This document shows positions 24,082 through 36,734 of a stretch of DNA of 64,000 bases, in pieces. The DNA lies in assembly GCA_023935145.1 (NCBI GenBank), contig CM043700.1:100668400-100732399 (forward strand), in the 5' to 3' direction. The translations under genes were made by a program, and so were the position numbers. This DNA is from Bretschneidera sinensis. Taxonomy: Eukaryota > Streptophyta > Magnoliopsida > Brassicales > Akaniaceae. The number at the start of each line of letters is the position of its first letter. The stretch's first letter is position 1. The notes under the pieces were generated by a model that saw nothing but the letters and a program-made list of their open reading frames with translations, made no database searches and was not told the origin of the DNA.

Positions 24082-24099
24082 TCCCCGGCAACGGCGCCA
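24082..24099 (-). other. Primer binding site of element D (tRNA-Asp, perfect)
   Basis: Plus strand TCCCCGGCAACGGCGCCA, identical to the 3' end of plant tRNA-Asp(GUC) with CCA. This is the usual primer of Athila-type elements. Confidence 0.9.
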
Positions 24100-24105
24100 A
24101 AAACT

Positions 24106-25509
24106 TATTGTGAGTTTTAAATTACTCGCAAGCACACGAGTCGTTTGCAATATAGTGTTGTGCAAGTACAAGGTCGAATCCACAGGGAATTGCATTGTGA
24201 AAATTTATTTTTATCTAAACTAAACCTATTTTAACCTAGTTCCAAATTTTGAATTGCATGTTGCTAAGAATATAAACTAAACTAAGTTGATTTAAAAACA
24301 ACTGATAAAAGCACTAAGGTTTCTAAATCCACCCCACCAAAGTAAAGCATATATCTTCGTGTTCTATATAAAAATAATCTATCAAATCATTCCATGAATC
24401 CACCATTATACAAATCACGACGAATACCCAAACTAAACCAAAACCATCCAATGTATCCGTTTAATTCACAAATCACAATGAATATCCAATCTAATTTGAA
24501 TGATCTGCCGTATCCGGTAGATGAAACAGAAGGAATATCCAATTTAACAATTTAAAAGCAATCAATCATAAGATTTTACTCAAATAATTGAATAGAACAT
24601 TTATACTAAAAATATCAGAATTGTATGAACAAATCTGAAAAATATTATATCAAACAATGGCGAGGCTTCATCTTCAACCTTAGATGAATATTTTAACCTC
24701 TCATAATTATGAAAATAAAGTTCACAATAAAAGTGCTAAACATTAAACTTTAAAACTAAAAAAGAAATAAATTATAACTGACTATACATTGGGAGAAATT
24801 CCACTCGTTGTTGGGTGGTGCTTCTCCTCGTGGTAGCAAAGCCTTCGAGATCCACCAGAATGCTAGCAGAAGTCTTCTAGATTGCACACCAATTGCTTCA
24901 GCGAGGTGGGGCTTTCATAAGGAAACTCAAGAGTGCAATGTTTTCAAATTTGATGTGGGATACTGCCCAAGTGCGCTCGATCACAGTCTTGTGACCTCGA
25001 GCTCAGCATGGTGCACTGTCTGACCTTTGTCTAGTAAAACTGCCATAACTTTCTCTAGAAAAATCATTTTTATGAGCCATAAAATTTCTCAGAAAATAGA
25101 CATCCAGATATTTCCAAGCATATATAGCTCATCTCCTGGTTCTTGCTGAATCAATACATTAAAATCCACAAAAATGACTGATATACCACGCTGAAATCAC
25201 ACACAGCCTGACCTTTGTCTACTAAAACTGCCATAACTTTCTCTAGAAAAATAATTTTTGTGACCCATAAAATTCTTCAAAAAATAGACATCTGGATATT
25301 TCAAAGCATATATGGCTCATCTCCTGATTCTTCCTAAATCAATACAGTAAAATCCACAAAAATGATTGATCTGTATAGACAATTCTGGCAATTTTAATGA
25401 AACTCATTTCCGAGTGCTCGTAAACCTGTAAAACAACTCAATGTAACAAATTCCTAAGATAAAAAATTTAAATTAAGGGGCCAAAATATATAATATTTGG
25501 CACTCATCA
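24106..25509 (-). repeat. 5' LTR of element D
   Basis: Homologous to 6422-7832, including the internal duplication of about 187 bp (units near 25020 and 25208). Its inner edge has one change (TATTGTGAG for TGTTGTGAG). Confidence 0.88.
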
Positions 25510-26233
25510 CATGTCATCGACGTAGATGAGGATAATCACCATTTCCACGACCTTGTGCACAACCGGTGAGAAAATTTCTGTGAAATCTATGCGTTCTCTT
25601 TGTGTGAACCCCTTGGCCACCAGCCTAGCCTTATACCAGACTTTATCCCCTGGAGTGTTCCCTTTTTTGATCTTGTAAATCCACTTACAATCCATAACTC
25701 TCTGTTTTTTTTGGTTTGGGCACCAATTCTCAAGAGTTGTTCTTCCTCAAAGAATACATTTCCTCCTCCATAGCTAGCTTCCATCTTGACGAATCCTTAC
25801 ATCACATGGCATCAATGTAAGTTTCTGGTTCACTCCCTCCTTCTGAATAAAGAGCTATTACATTAGCATCCACAAAACCATATCTCAAAGGTGGTTTAAT
25901 CAGCCTCCTTTCCTGGTACCTTGTGAGCTGATAATCATTTTGATTTGCTGCATCATCCCCTTTTAGTTCAGCCTCCTCTTGAGTGTCTTGAGCTTGGCCT
26001 TCATCAATGGGCTCTACCTGGTCTGAACCCTCTTGACTTCCTTACTCTACCTGAACTGAATTTTCTTTGATGCTATGCTCCACATAAACTGAGATGGTTT
26101 GCCCACTATCCCCTGCAGGGTTAGTTTTCTCCAAATAGGAAAATAAATGCTCATTAAAACTGACATCCCTACTTATTATGAGTTTAGTTTCTTTTTTCTC
26201 TAAGGACCACAACCTATACCCCTTAACCCCTCC
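25510..26233 (-). pseudogene. Element B RT N-terminus with internal deletion
   Basis: From the right: a linker with acidic and Gln-rich sequence, then copia RT landmarks MDCKWIYKIKKG, KARLVAKGFTQRERIDF and EIFSPVV. The frame then jumps after FSPVVHKV to VEMVIILIYVDDM at 25510. In intact copia RTs about 100 residues lie between these points, so the fingers/palm part is deleted although the YVDD catalytic pair remains. Two stop codons lie upstream (near 26043 and 25800). Continues at 6421. Confidence 0.82.
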
Positions 26234-27099
26234 TCAATATCCTAGAAACACACATTTTCTAGACCTTGGGCTAAGTTTATCATCCATTTGATGTGCAAAC
26301 GCAGCATATCCAAAAGTCTTAAGGTTGCTCAACTCAGGGGGTTTACCACTCCACATCTCCTCGGGAGTCTTAAGATCCAAAGCTCTAGAAGGTGATCTAT
26401 TAACCAAATACACAGTAGTAGACACAACTTCCCCCAAAAAACATTTAGGTAACCCAGAACCAATTAACATGCACCTAACCTTTTTCCATAAAGTCTTATT
26501 CATCCTCTCAGCAACTCCATTTTGCTGAGGGGTTTTCACAACCATTCTATGTCTTAGAATCCCATTTAACTCACAGAATTTTTCAAAATCCTGATTGCAA
26601 AATTCTAAGCCATTATCAGTTCTTAAAACCTTAACTACCTTACCCGTTTGAGTTTCCAGCAACTTTTTCCACACCACAAACTTATTCAAGGCATCTGATT
26701 TATTTTTAAACAAACAAACCCAAACCTTTCTAGAATAATCATCAATTAAAGAAAGAAAATAAAGATTACCTCCTTGTGTTGGTGTTCTTGCTGGCTCCCA
26801 AAGATCAGCATGAATGCAGTCAAGAATACTCTTAAACTTGTGCACTCCGGTGTTGAAGCTAACCCGATGTTGCTTCCCAAGAACGCAACTCTCACATAAA
26901 TCAAGTTTCTCTACCTTGTCACCATCAAGTAAACCGTTCTTGCTGAGAACTTGCATGCCCTTTTCGCCAATGTGTCCCAAGTGATTGTGCTAAAGAACCG
27001 CCTTATCCATCTCAGCCATCAAGCTTGCTGCTTGATCCTTGATGTCCGTGTCTCCAATCATCTCATAAAGACCAAAGATCCCTTGGTTACCTCGATTTT
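26234..27099 (-). pseudogene. Element B integrase
   Basis: 248-residue open frame (26234-26980) with the pre-integrase zinc-binding H and C residues (LGHIGEKGMQVLSKNG, LCESCVLGKQHRVSF). The catalytic core follows: first Asp in IHADLWEPA, second Asp in LRTDNGLEFC, and Glu in TPQQNGVAERMNKTL. It ends at a stop after CVFLGY. The preceding segment back to 27099 carries a stop near 26990. Copia integrases insert the cDNA; this copy cannot be expressed as part of an intact polyprotein. Confidence 0.88.
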
Positions 27100-28254
27100 T
27101 CATCCTTCTTCTTTGTATGTGTACCCCATGGAATCTAACTGCCCCAATGAGATCAAATTTCTTCTCAAATCCGGAAGATATCTCACATTCCGCAGTAGCC
27201 TTGTAATTCCATCAAACATCCTCAATTGGATGTCTCCTATCCCCCTCACTTGGCAAGAAGTATCGTTCCCCAAGAAAATCTTTCCATCATTGGTTTCCTT
27301 GAAATTTTTTAACCAATCCCGGTAAGGGCACATGTGATAAGTGCACCCGGAATCCAAGATCTTTTTCTCATTGCCTTGCCTCTTGCTCACATTTGAGCAA
27401 ACAACAAGAATATCATCATCTTGTTGTTCTCCCTTGGCAATCAAAGCCTTTCCATTGTTGGTATGGCCTCTTCCTTTATCATCCCTCATCATCTTTTTAC
27501 AATCTCTCTTGAAATGACCCTCCTTATTGCAATAATAGCATCGCTTTCCTCCAAACTTCGGTTTGGAATGCGATCTTCCATGGCCTTGACCTCTACCCTT
27601 TGATTTTTCCCGGTAGTTGCCATAGATGTTACTGCCATTCCGAGTTGCCAGCCTTCCTCTAACGAATAGCCCTTCTCCACTTGATCCTTCCCTCATCTTG
27701 GCTTTGAAATCATGAGCCCTTATAGCATTGATCACAATTTCCTTGGTTAGTGTATCTCTTCCATATTCAATAGCATTAATTAAGCTTTCAAAACAATCAG
27801 GAAGAGAATTTAACAAAATAACAGCCAATTGTTCATCCGGGAATGTTATACTACAACTAGTCAAATCTTGACCTAGTTTATTAAACACATCAAAATTATC
27901 TTGCAACTCTTTATTAGCATCCATTTTAAAAGCAAAGATTCGTTTCAGAAGATAAATCTTATTAGGAAGAGTCTTGGTAAGAAATAACTCATCTAGTTTC
28001 TTCCAAATGACAGCTGAATCTTCCAAGTCTCAACATTCCCTTGTCACACTATCCGATATGTGCAGAAAGATGGTGTTATACGCCATCTTCTTCATCTCAT
28101 TCAACTGGAGCTTCGTGATACTTACTGGAAAATCGTCATCTTCTCCAATAACCAAGTCCACCTTTTGTTGCATAAGAACCGCGTTGATTTTCCGCTTCCA
28201 AAGGGAAAAATCTCCCTTTCCATCAAACTTCTTAACAATAAAGTTTGAACCCAT
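27100..28254 (-). pseudogene. Element B gag-protease
   Basis: Starts MGSNFIVKKFDGKGDFSLW at 28254, preceded by the primer site. One in-frame TGA (about 28027-28029) separates the first 75 codons from a 308-codon open stretch. That stretch has the gag UBN2-like core, an Arg/Gly-rich region, the zinc knuckle CYYCNKEGHFKRDC (C-X2-C-X4-H-X4-C), and the protease active site ILDSGCTYHM. Then come FLGNDTSCQVRGIGDI and the protease end. This is the best preserved part of B. Confidence 0.88.
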
Positions 28255-28451
28255 CTTGCGGAAAAAAATCCCATGATTTAGGCAGCACCCACAATTGCTT
28301 TCCAACCATCTTCTCTCCAACTTCTAAACTTCAAGAACCCGATCAAATTTTGATCCCAACACCGTTCTTGAATCCCTCAAGAACCAGATCAGATCTTGAT
28401 CCCATCACCGTTCTTGAATCACCGAAGAAGTTTCCTTTGATTCTTGGAGCC

Positions 28452-28530
28452 TTGCTCTGATACCTGCTGTTCTAGCTTTGACACCACTGTTCTAGCTCTG
28501 ATACCACTGTTGTTCCAGCTCTGATACCAT
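28452..28530 (-). repeat. Primer-site region of element B with repeated GCTCTGATACCA
   Basis: The true tRNA-Met(i) primer site is GCTCTGATACCA at 28518-28529, next to the LTR. Further copies or variants occur at about 28454, 28475 and 28495, spaced 20-25 bp, in a short tandem array with TGTTCTAGCT / TGTTCCAGCT between them. Confidence 0.8.
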
Positions 28531-29344
28531 TGTTGGAAAATCACCTTTGCAGGAATCCCAGGTTGTGATCTTTCCAAACACTCAAATCCAGAATGATTTG
28601 TACTAGAACAAGAATCAAACCATAAAGAGAAAACATAAGCAATTATTATCGAGGTTCGACAATTTTCCTATCTCCCTGTGAGCTCCTCTGAGCTCTCTGC
28701 ACTAAATCAATGAAGTTCTTACAATTACAGCAACACCCCTTCAAGAACCCTCTTGTTCTTGAAAAATGAAAGAAGAGAAAAGAAAGAGATAAGAACTAAG
28801 TGTTTCCTTGCAATTTTCCCCAAGAAAATTCCAATTACAAAGCCCTCGAATCCCACTTCTTGAATAATCTCTCTCACTAAAAACACCTCTGAAGATTTGA
28901 GAGTCTTTCTCTCTCAACACCAACTACTCTTGGAATGAGACCCCTTCTTGTGTTTCTTCTCTGTTGACACTTGTGTCTTTGCACTCTTGTGTCATGCTTG
29001 TTGTTAATGCTCCTAGATGAACCGTTATATAGAGCACTAACTTCTTTAACCAATCTTGAAGTCATTCCCAACCCTTAGATCTTGAGAACCAAACAATCAT
29101 TACGCCCTAAGATGTCTAAGTGATCCTATGCGTTTTAATCAAGTCCAATGCACCATCTCAAAGTACTGAATAAAATGCATCAGGTGTGCCTGGCGCCGCA
29201 GCCCAGAACAGGGCAGGCCACGACGCACAACAGAGGAGAACTCCTCCATCCGCTGCAGGCCGCAGCACCCAATCCTGTGGTGCGGCTCAAATACTGCTGA
29301 AGCTTCAATCTTTAACCATTTAATTCTTAGACAAATTCCCAACA
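28531..29344 (-). repeat. 5' LTR of element B
   Basis: TGTTGGAAAA ... TTCCCAACA, 814 bp. TATA-like TATATAAC on the minus strand near 29022-29032. A GC-rich cluster (GGCGCCGCAGCC, CGCTGCAGGCCGCAG) lies at 29170-29290, upstream of the TATA. The outer flank 29345-29349 (GCTGC) is the expected target duplication; its partner is outside the window. Confidence 0.88.
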
Positions 29345-31843
29345 GCTGCGATAGATTGACTTGTTGTTGCTAAAAATCAATATTTTTTATAGTGATTGTA
29401 ATGCGAATAGAGTAAGTCAATAGACGCATCTCTTTGAGTTTTTTTAACCTCTAAATATTTTTATGCAATATTAGGCCAAATAGTAATCTAAAAAGTACAC
29501 TTCCGAAACTTTTGAAAAAAATTCTCCCAAATTACAATATGGGATTCAGTTTCACCGCTAACCATCCGTCCTCACATGTCGCTGATTGTCTTGTCAAAAT
29601 TTGAAGAAGTTATTTTTTAGATATGCACTTTCTGATAGAGTATCATAGAAAATGAAGACTACTAGCGAGCCAAAAATGGAGAATCCAATCTGCTTGCAAA
29701 GTTTATCTGTCTAAATGATCGAATATGATTGGTCGAATTTACGATGAACGTGGTAAACATAATCTATAAGAGAATTATTCATAAAGGAAGTCACCTTTTC
29801 ATACTCAATCTAAATAAAAGGAAAAAAATTTCAAAAAGGGTTGAAGAATGGTGAAAATCAGGACCCCCTGCATAATCTAAACTAGTTGAGAAATACAACT
29901 AAAACATGTGAAGCTGACTAGGATTAAGAGCCAGATTCTAAGCATTGCATATCTTTTTAAGGATTAAAAGCTGGAAAACCTATTACTTTATCAAATTAAA
30001 GCTGCTGCCTTCATGATTCTCTCAGTGCCAGCCCATATGATCATTTCCTCGATGAATTTAATTAATACTCACCAAGCCAATGTTAGTGTGTACACAATTC
30101 TAAATTGCTAGCTGGTCTCCTTCGCATTGCATAATTAGAAGCTCGGTATATATGCTAGGACATACTCGAGTTGCAATTGGCCAATATTGGCCTCTTATAT
30201 GTCAGTGTTATCTTTTACACCAATAATATTGATGGGTAAGATCCAAGCAACAACCCTATTATAGAAACACCTTGTAAATTTGCTCCCTATAATAAGGTCA
30301 TCTCATGGATCAATCTGGATCACATGGGAATCAAAATTATCCAATCTATGGGCTAGCTTGCTGATTAAGCTATAGTATTACTTTACAAACTCACTCCGTA
30401 CAAAATTTACATTATTCATATGAGAATGCACCAGTAGCTGCTCGACCCTCCAGGTGGGGACCGTTCTCCTAGAGCGACACGTCCGTCTAGTAAAAGATGT
30501 ATTATTGATGACTGCCGAGTTTCTCCAAAGCAAAAACATGCTGCAAGACCATCCCAACGGAGCTAAGGAGATGGAGCAAAAACACATGTCAAAACACGAG
30601 GCCTCATACATTAATTAGCACTAGATATTAATTATAATTATGATCATCAACGAATAAGAATCAGAATCAACTTAATATAAGTATTAAATTTTATATAATG
30701 AACATGCATATATATGGTTCTCAAGCGTTCCACATCATGGGATTAATTAAGCTGTAACCTTGCTTAAACAATACTCCATATCCTATTGTTAAGCGTGTAT
30801 AATTTGTTTGTTGGGAGCCAATTTCATAGGAAGTATATTTGATGCTAATAAATCATAAATGATTTGGTCGATCAGGTGAAAGCTGTCGAAGTAAGTGAGT
30901 GACGCTTATCCACCAATAATTGGAGCTTTTAGTACTTAGTTTAATTATGTCAGGTTATGGCACCAATGATGGGTTCAATCTAGTGGCACCTTTTCTTTAC
31001 ATGATGTGGCTCTGGAAGCATGTTGGATGTACCCATTAAGAATCCCATGCCCTCTTCAAATCAAGCTCTTTAAGTGGATTCCAACTCCTCCTCAACCATG
31101 AATTCCTCCTTCACCTACTAGTGGGTTTCCCTTTCACCACCTAACCCTCTGAAAATAACCCAATAAACAAGGAATAAGATACATTTAAAAAAACTAACTT
31201 TGAGATTCCTTTAATCTTTTGAGGGAGGTGGGCTCTCTCAAATCTAAGTGCCCAATTGTTCAGAGATGTACTTCTGTTTGTGAGCAATGGCATTGTTTCC
31301 ACTCAATATTCAAGCTCAAATATCTTACACTTCTAACAGATGGTAATTATGAAGATCATCCATCACCCAATGAGCTTTATCCTCCTTAATTGGTTTAAAA
31401 GCATAAGATAATTTCTTTTAGCCACCTTAAATATATGCTTAATTATGTATTAACATTACAAAATTCGTGTTCACACTTGTTGTGTGTATCCTGTAGTGTT
31501 GCCAACCACCGGCTCCTTTGAGCTTACTATTAAATTTAGTCAGTCTCTTTGTTAATTTGTTGTCCGTGACAAAGCTGTGAAGATGTATAACAAAATGCCT
31601 GACAGGTGGGAGCAATAGGATAGGGTTTGGGGAATCAAAACTATATATGGAATGAGAACATTTGACTGAAGCACATCAGTCAGTTATAATAAGTAACTTT
31701 CAATTGTGAGTCATAAGGTTACTGTTGTGGAAATAAGGATACGGTAATAGTATTTAACTTGTGTGTGTAATATTATTTTGCATTAATTGGTAACTAACCT
31801 ATTACACTACAAGATGACAATAGGATTAATTATTAGCTATATA
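29345..31843. other. Intergenic, no gene supported
   Basis: AT-rich sequence without splice-consistent long frames or known motifs. A more GC-rich patch at about 30420-30610 is open on both strands for 60-80 codons, but I recognise nothing in it. Confidence 0.5.
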
Positions 31844-32336
31844 TGTTAGATTTTTCTCTAGATAAGTGACACCGGGCAGAATAGCGATTATTCTGCAGGT
31901 TAGTCGAACAGATCGTTTATAGGGAGTAACACAAGAAAAACCCTAAAAAACAATACAGAGAAACAGCTCTGATGTTTTATTTAAAATTATGCAAATTCAA
32001 TAATAATGTTTACGAAACCCTAAGACCTTATTTATAAGGTCAAAACAAAATAAGAAAATTAAATTAAGGCTGAAATTAAAAAAACTAAAATAAAAAGTTT
32101 CCTAAAAACTATAAACTGCCAATTTGAGGGCCTAAACGTCGTTTTTTGGCTTAAAAATGATGATGCTGATTATATTAGGTTTTATTCGTTGGTCCGTTTC
32201 CAATCAGACTAGGGTCTTTCGGGTCTGATCTGAGCCCGTGGCCCGTTCTAGGTAGTTCACCTGCCAGTTCTGCGCTGATCTGCCAACTCTGCGTCATCTG
32301 ACTTGGATCTTCCTGCGTCAATAAGTGTTCATCACA
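31844..32336 (-). mobile_element. Possible solo LTR, unknown family
   Basis: About 490 bp bounded by TGTTAGA and CATCACA, with a TATA-like CTTATAAATAAGG on the minus strand near 32025-32042 and an AATAAA-like signal further down. Flanking 5-mers (ATATA, CTATT) do not match well, so the bounds are uncertain. It could also be a fragment of another repeat. Confidence 0.4.
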
Positions 32337-33768
32337 CTATTAGGGCCAATGCAAGAATTTCTTTTAGATAAGGTCGAAATATAGGACCTTCATTATCCAG
32401 AGGGGATTCAAATAACAAAATAAAAGTATAAGCATTCATCACCCATAAGGTTATAGAAATTAGATAAAATACTAAATGATATTTATTAGATGGAGTAAAC
32501 TAACACGTGTTGTACGCATGTTTTGCATGTGTATAATACATTCATATTTTTCAAAATTATAGATAGAAATAATAATCAACCTCCATCATTGAGTTTGGCC
32601 GAATACCATGAAAAATGAAATAAGGGAATGATTTAATACCATTATCATAAATGATTGTTTTATTATTTTGTAAATTGATTATGTTACACATCTAAAACAA
32701 GAAAATCTGTAGGAAATAATTGAAAATATAAAATATATCTATATACCTTCGACTTAATGAAATTAATATTTGATTATTATGATCAAGTTGATATTAATTG
32801 ACAGTGTTGTATAAAAATATTGTTAATTACTAGATATTGTAAACAAATTCTGAAGATATAATTGTTGTCCAAACTGATCAAAGGACTTGGCTTCGTTACT
32901 GAGAGTTGGGGGACAAGAAATGAAACCTCTGTTTGTTTTATTAAACGAAGCTATTTAAGCACATATTACAATCATGAATCAGCACTCTCCAGATAAAGAG
33001 AAAGAAACAAGCAAAAAGTCGCAACCAATATAAGTAGTTGCCATTTGAAAAGTGTATTAAATTATTGATATTTTGACCACAATTCACAAACAGAGTCAAT
33101 GCTCACTCTCAGTCACTTGTGATTGTTCTTGTTAGTATTCTATCTCCCTGTGTTGGGTTATTGATCAATATACTCTCTTTCTTTTCATAATTCTTTAAAA
33201 ATCTATTGAACAGGTTACAAATGAACATTAAGACATTGAGTATGGGTTGTGCTTGGCCAACCAGACTGGTGGCTTCGCCACTGCACCATGGGAGGTTGAA
33301 TTAATCATTTGAGTCCTAATTAAGTTCCTGCTTCAATAATGGAATGATGTAGGAAAGAGAGAAACAGCTAGCTATTGGAACTGGAAGACAAACAAATTTA
33401 GTAATCAAATTATGGGAATCAATTGAATCTTTTCTGCAAGTTTGAAGAGGTTCCATTATATTTCTGTTTGTGTTATGATCAATCTTGTAGTGATCAATGA
33501 ATTAAGGGCCCCATACAGTAGCTGCATCTTTTAGAATCCAAGACAGATATGCATTGATCATCCAGTCAATGCCGTATATAAAAGTAGCATTTGTCATACA
33601 CTATAATTTTGGATTTTTCTCATATCACGTGCATTGCCAAAGTAGGAAAATTTTCCTCATGAATAGCGATAAGATTAGATTCTCATGAATTTTTACATCC
33701 AAAAATGGATAAAGAAAAACAAAATGCTTTCTTGCAAATTTGGAAAAAGATATCCAAGTTTAAGCAAA
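32337..33768. other. Intergenic, no gene supported
   Basis: AT-rich, short frames only. Ends where the truncated 3' LTR of element C begins. Confidence 0.5.
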
Positions 33769-35086
33769 ACTCAACCCTTACCGTTATTTGAGCAAACGAA
33801 TAATTGTAGGAGAAAAGTTCATTAACAATTAACTAATGAAATAAGACAAATGACAACAATAAATAGAGAAAGACTTTCGAACTTTGGAATGAAGATTCTT
33901 ATGAACTAATATGCTAAGGACTCGATTTCACCTAAACCATTATTGACAAGAGTTTCGAATGGACAAGTTTCGTTTAATATGTTTTTCAAGATGATAGAAT
34001 CCCCGATAAATTGGTTATCCATATTCCAGGTCTAACCACAATCTCAAGAATCATTAACTTCAAATATCCGTATTCCAGGTCTATTCTAGATTAATTCAAA
34101 TTAAGAAGCATTAAGTGTTTTTGGATTCCTTTCAGTTAAATCTCCCTATTCGGTTACGATTTAAGCGGACCACATGAACTTCCTAGAATCCCTATTCGGT
34201 TACTCCTATTCCATTCATGGCATGTTTTACCCTGGCCTTTGCATAGATAACAATCCAATATCATGTTTATTAGTTCAACCATTCATAAAAGCATGGCTTC
34301 TCTATTCGATACATCACCATGCCTAAAGAAGGAATCAAAATAATAAAAAGCATTAAGAGCAATAAAACACACTCTTTGAAAAACACATTAAATTCCACTT
34401 GTCCAAACAACACTCAAGATAAAGGTGTAGGATCCATCTATCCTTAACACAAAAATATCTACTCCATAATAATATTCAAGCAATCCATGTTCATATTATA
34501 AAACATCAACATAGCTAGATAAGAATAATACAAAACCGGAGAAGAATGATTTAAGAGCTTGATGCGTAGCCTCCTGGAGTGTCTCCAACTCTCCTCTCTC
34601 GTCTCCTCTCCTCCAAATTATGTTTTCTTCCTTCTCTCTACCCCCCCCTCTTGTTGAGCTAGGGTTTTCTTTTTATTACTTTTCAGAATCCGCGGGCTGG
34701 CGCTGCAGCTCCAACTTCCTGGCGCTGTAGCTTCAAGAAGTCTTTCTAACCCTAATCTGGCGCTGCAGCTCCAACTTTCTATCCAAATTGGTCTCTTTTA
34801 GCCAGCTACCAACGCTGCAGCGCCAACATCCCGGCGCTGCAACCTTGAGTTTCTGTCTTCTTTGTGCATTTTGGCCTTCCAGTGCTCTCCAGCGCTCTAG
34901 CAAGTGTCTGCATAATAAATTTCCATGACTTAGCATTGATAAATCAACTAAAACAACTTATTAGTAGAATAAGAAAAACTAAACTCAATTTGCTAAAAAT
35001 ACATGCAACATAATTCTAATGCTTAAGATCAACACCAAAAACGTGCCTAAAAGCAGTATAATAACAAGATTTATTCAGAGTTATCA
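33769..35086 (-). repeat. 3' LTR of element C, outer end truncated
   Basis: Aligns with 40012-41325. The first match is ACTCAAC(C/T)CTTACCG at 33769; the matching 39901-40011 part is missing. Contains a GGCGCTGCAGC cluster at 34690-34900. Confidence 0.88.
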
Positions 35087-35950
35087 CGCCCCCAAACTTA
35101 CGTTTTTGCTAGTCCTCGAGAAAACTAGAATAAAATTGTATGTACACACATCCTAAGAGTGCGAGATGGTTTGGTTAGATTTGATATAACATGCCTCAAA
35201 GATTGCATATAAATCATAACGCAAGAAAACTTTCTAGATGCTGCAAATGTCTAGAATTTCAAATTTATTGGCAGCTTTATCTTACATCAAATTCTTTAAA
35301 CGTGTGTGTGTGTAACACCTTTATAAACTTAATCATCTCGCCACTCTGATCGGTTTATGCAAGCAAGTAGGATAATGCCAATCTTTCAAAGTCCATAAGC
35401 TTGCTTTTCACACCACTCTCCACTAATGTAGGCCATGACAATACCCGAGATCACCAGGACTTTATTCTGCTTATAACTTTGGCTAAGGTTAAGGTATGGT
35501 AAAAGATTGATTTGAGGCTCACATCATCTTAAGCACATCAACCAATAAAAATTTTATTTCAAACTTTCCCTCAGTTATCATGGAATACTTCCAATACTTT
35601 TGCTATTGTCACATCTTCTTCTTCTTTTCTTTTTCTCTTTTTTTTTTCGTATGCTTGTACTATAGTAGCACTAGTCTTTGTTTCCGTGTGCATTACTGAA
35701 ACTATAGCATAGCATGTACACAACGATCAAACACAACTTTGCCGGCTGCCTGTGATAGGTAGAATACAACTTGATCAAATAGTTCGTGTGGTAAACCTTT
35801 TTAACTTCGATCTTTCCCTTGGTCACTCTCGATGGGAAATATGTAATACTTATCATAGCCAAGTGAATACCGCTTCCTCTTGCTCAATCCTCTGTCACCA
35901 CTTAAGAGAATAGTCCCTTTATTAATCAATGTGCTTACAGGTGAAAGGTG

Positions 35951-35953
<3 letters not shown>

Positions 35954-35999
<46 letters not shown>
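35954..35999. repeat. (TA)n microsatellite
   Basis: About 22 uninterrupted TA units inside the noncoding interior of element C. Confidence 0.95.
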
Positions 36000-36003
<4 letters not shown>

Positions 36004-36514
36004 AAAGGGAAATAGATTATATGATTGGGTGACAAAACAACATGTATCCAAGCTCAAAAGGGGAAAACTAAGGATAATCACATATCAAGGGTTGGCTAGA
36101 AAGGCTCAAACTTTCCAGACATGGCCTGGATCCTTTCTTTGGTATAGTACTGCCTAGGATTTCGCCTCGAGTAGTCTTCAAACAAGTTCTAAAGTCCAAG
36201 AGATTACAAGACTACACTGCTCACATAAATGCTCTCCGAAACAGCAAGGCAACAAAGTGCTTAGGTGTACGTGCTCATTGAGTTCAAAGAGTTCGATGTA
36301 AAATAAATCCAACAACAAATTCAAGCACACAGACAAACGCAAAATTTTTCAAATTTTCAATGGCTATAATCAAGTCAATCTATTTCTCATCATCGGAAAA
36401 ATCAAAATCAAACACAAACAACAGAAAGCACTCAGATAAAACAAATAGAAAAATAACTAGAAACATGAGCAGTGCACAACATTCAGATAAAGTTTCCACC
36501 CCCAAACTTAAATG

Positions 36515-36534
36515 ATACATTGTCCGCAATGTAT
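36515..36534 (-). promoter_or_regulatory. Conserved hairpin next to polypurine-like motif (element C)
   Basis: ATACATTG / CAATGTAT with loop TCCG, the same stem as in A with one loop base different. The G-rich tract is at 36499-36510. Confidence 0.6.
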
Positions 36535-36734
36535 AGAATTCAAATTATAAAGCAAGAGAAAGGAACTCCCCTGATTAGTCGGAGGTCGAATCAATCGTCT
36601 TTGTTAATGTCCTCATCCTCATGATCATTGCTATGATCGGGATATGGTGGTAGTGGAGAGGGAGATCAGCTGGAAATTTAATTTTAGAGTGCCCTAACTG
36701 TGGAAGGGCTGTGCATTTAAATGTCAGCTTGCGG

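Larger units (their letters stand above)
6422..25509 (-). mobile_element. Element D: near-complete Athila-like gypsy retrotransposon
   Basis: Minus-strand element with two LTRs (5' 24106-25509, 3' 6422-7832), a perfect tRNA-Asp primer site, gag, protease, RT, RNase H and integrase. It is interrupted by element E (12291-20007) and solo LTR F (22048-23369). Target duplication: CATGT at 25510-25514 against CATAT at 6417-6421, one mismatch. It inserted beside the YVDD codons of element B. Without E, F and their duplications D would be about 10 kb. All frames carry stops or frameshifts. Confidence 0.9.
4758..29344 (-). mobile_element. Element B: Ty1/copia retrotransposon, outermost layer of the left stack
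   Basis: Minus-strand copia element split by element D. Parts: truncated 3' LTR 4758-5380, internal 5381-6421, internal 25510-28530, 5' LTR 28531-29344. The tRNA-Met(i) primer site at 28518-28529 and the order gag, protease, integrase, RT, RNase H identify copia. The RT frame breaks at the YVDD motif at 25510 and resumes in frame at 6421, which proves the two halves belong together. Stop codons, a frameshift and an RT deletion make it non-functional. Confidence 0.88.

Noticed and set aside
30378..30611. Short frames on both strands in a GC-richer patch
   Set aside because: No conserved motif, no consistent exon boundaries; kept only as unassigned sequence.
29345..33768. microRNA precursor in the intergenic stretch
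   Set aside because: Scanned by eye for common plant miRNA families and long hairpins; nothing convincing found.
35954..35999. TA run as a functional origin or matrix attachment site
   Set aside because: A simple microsatellite inside a retroelement; no supporting context.
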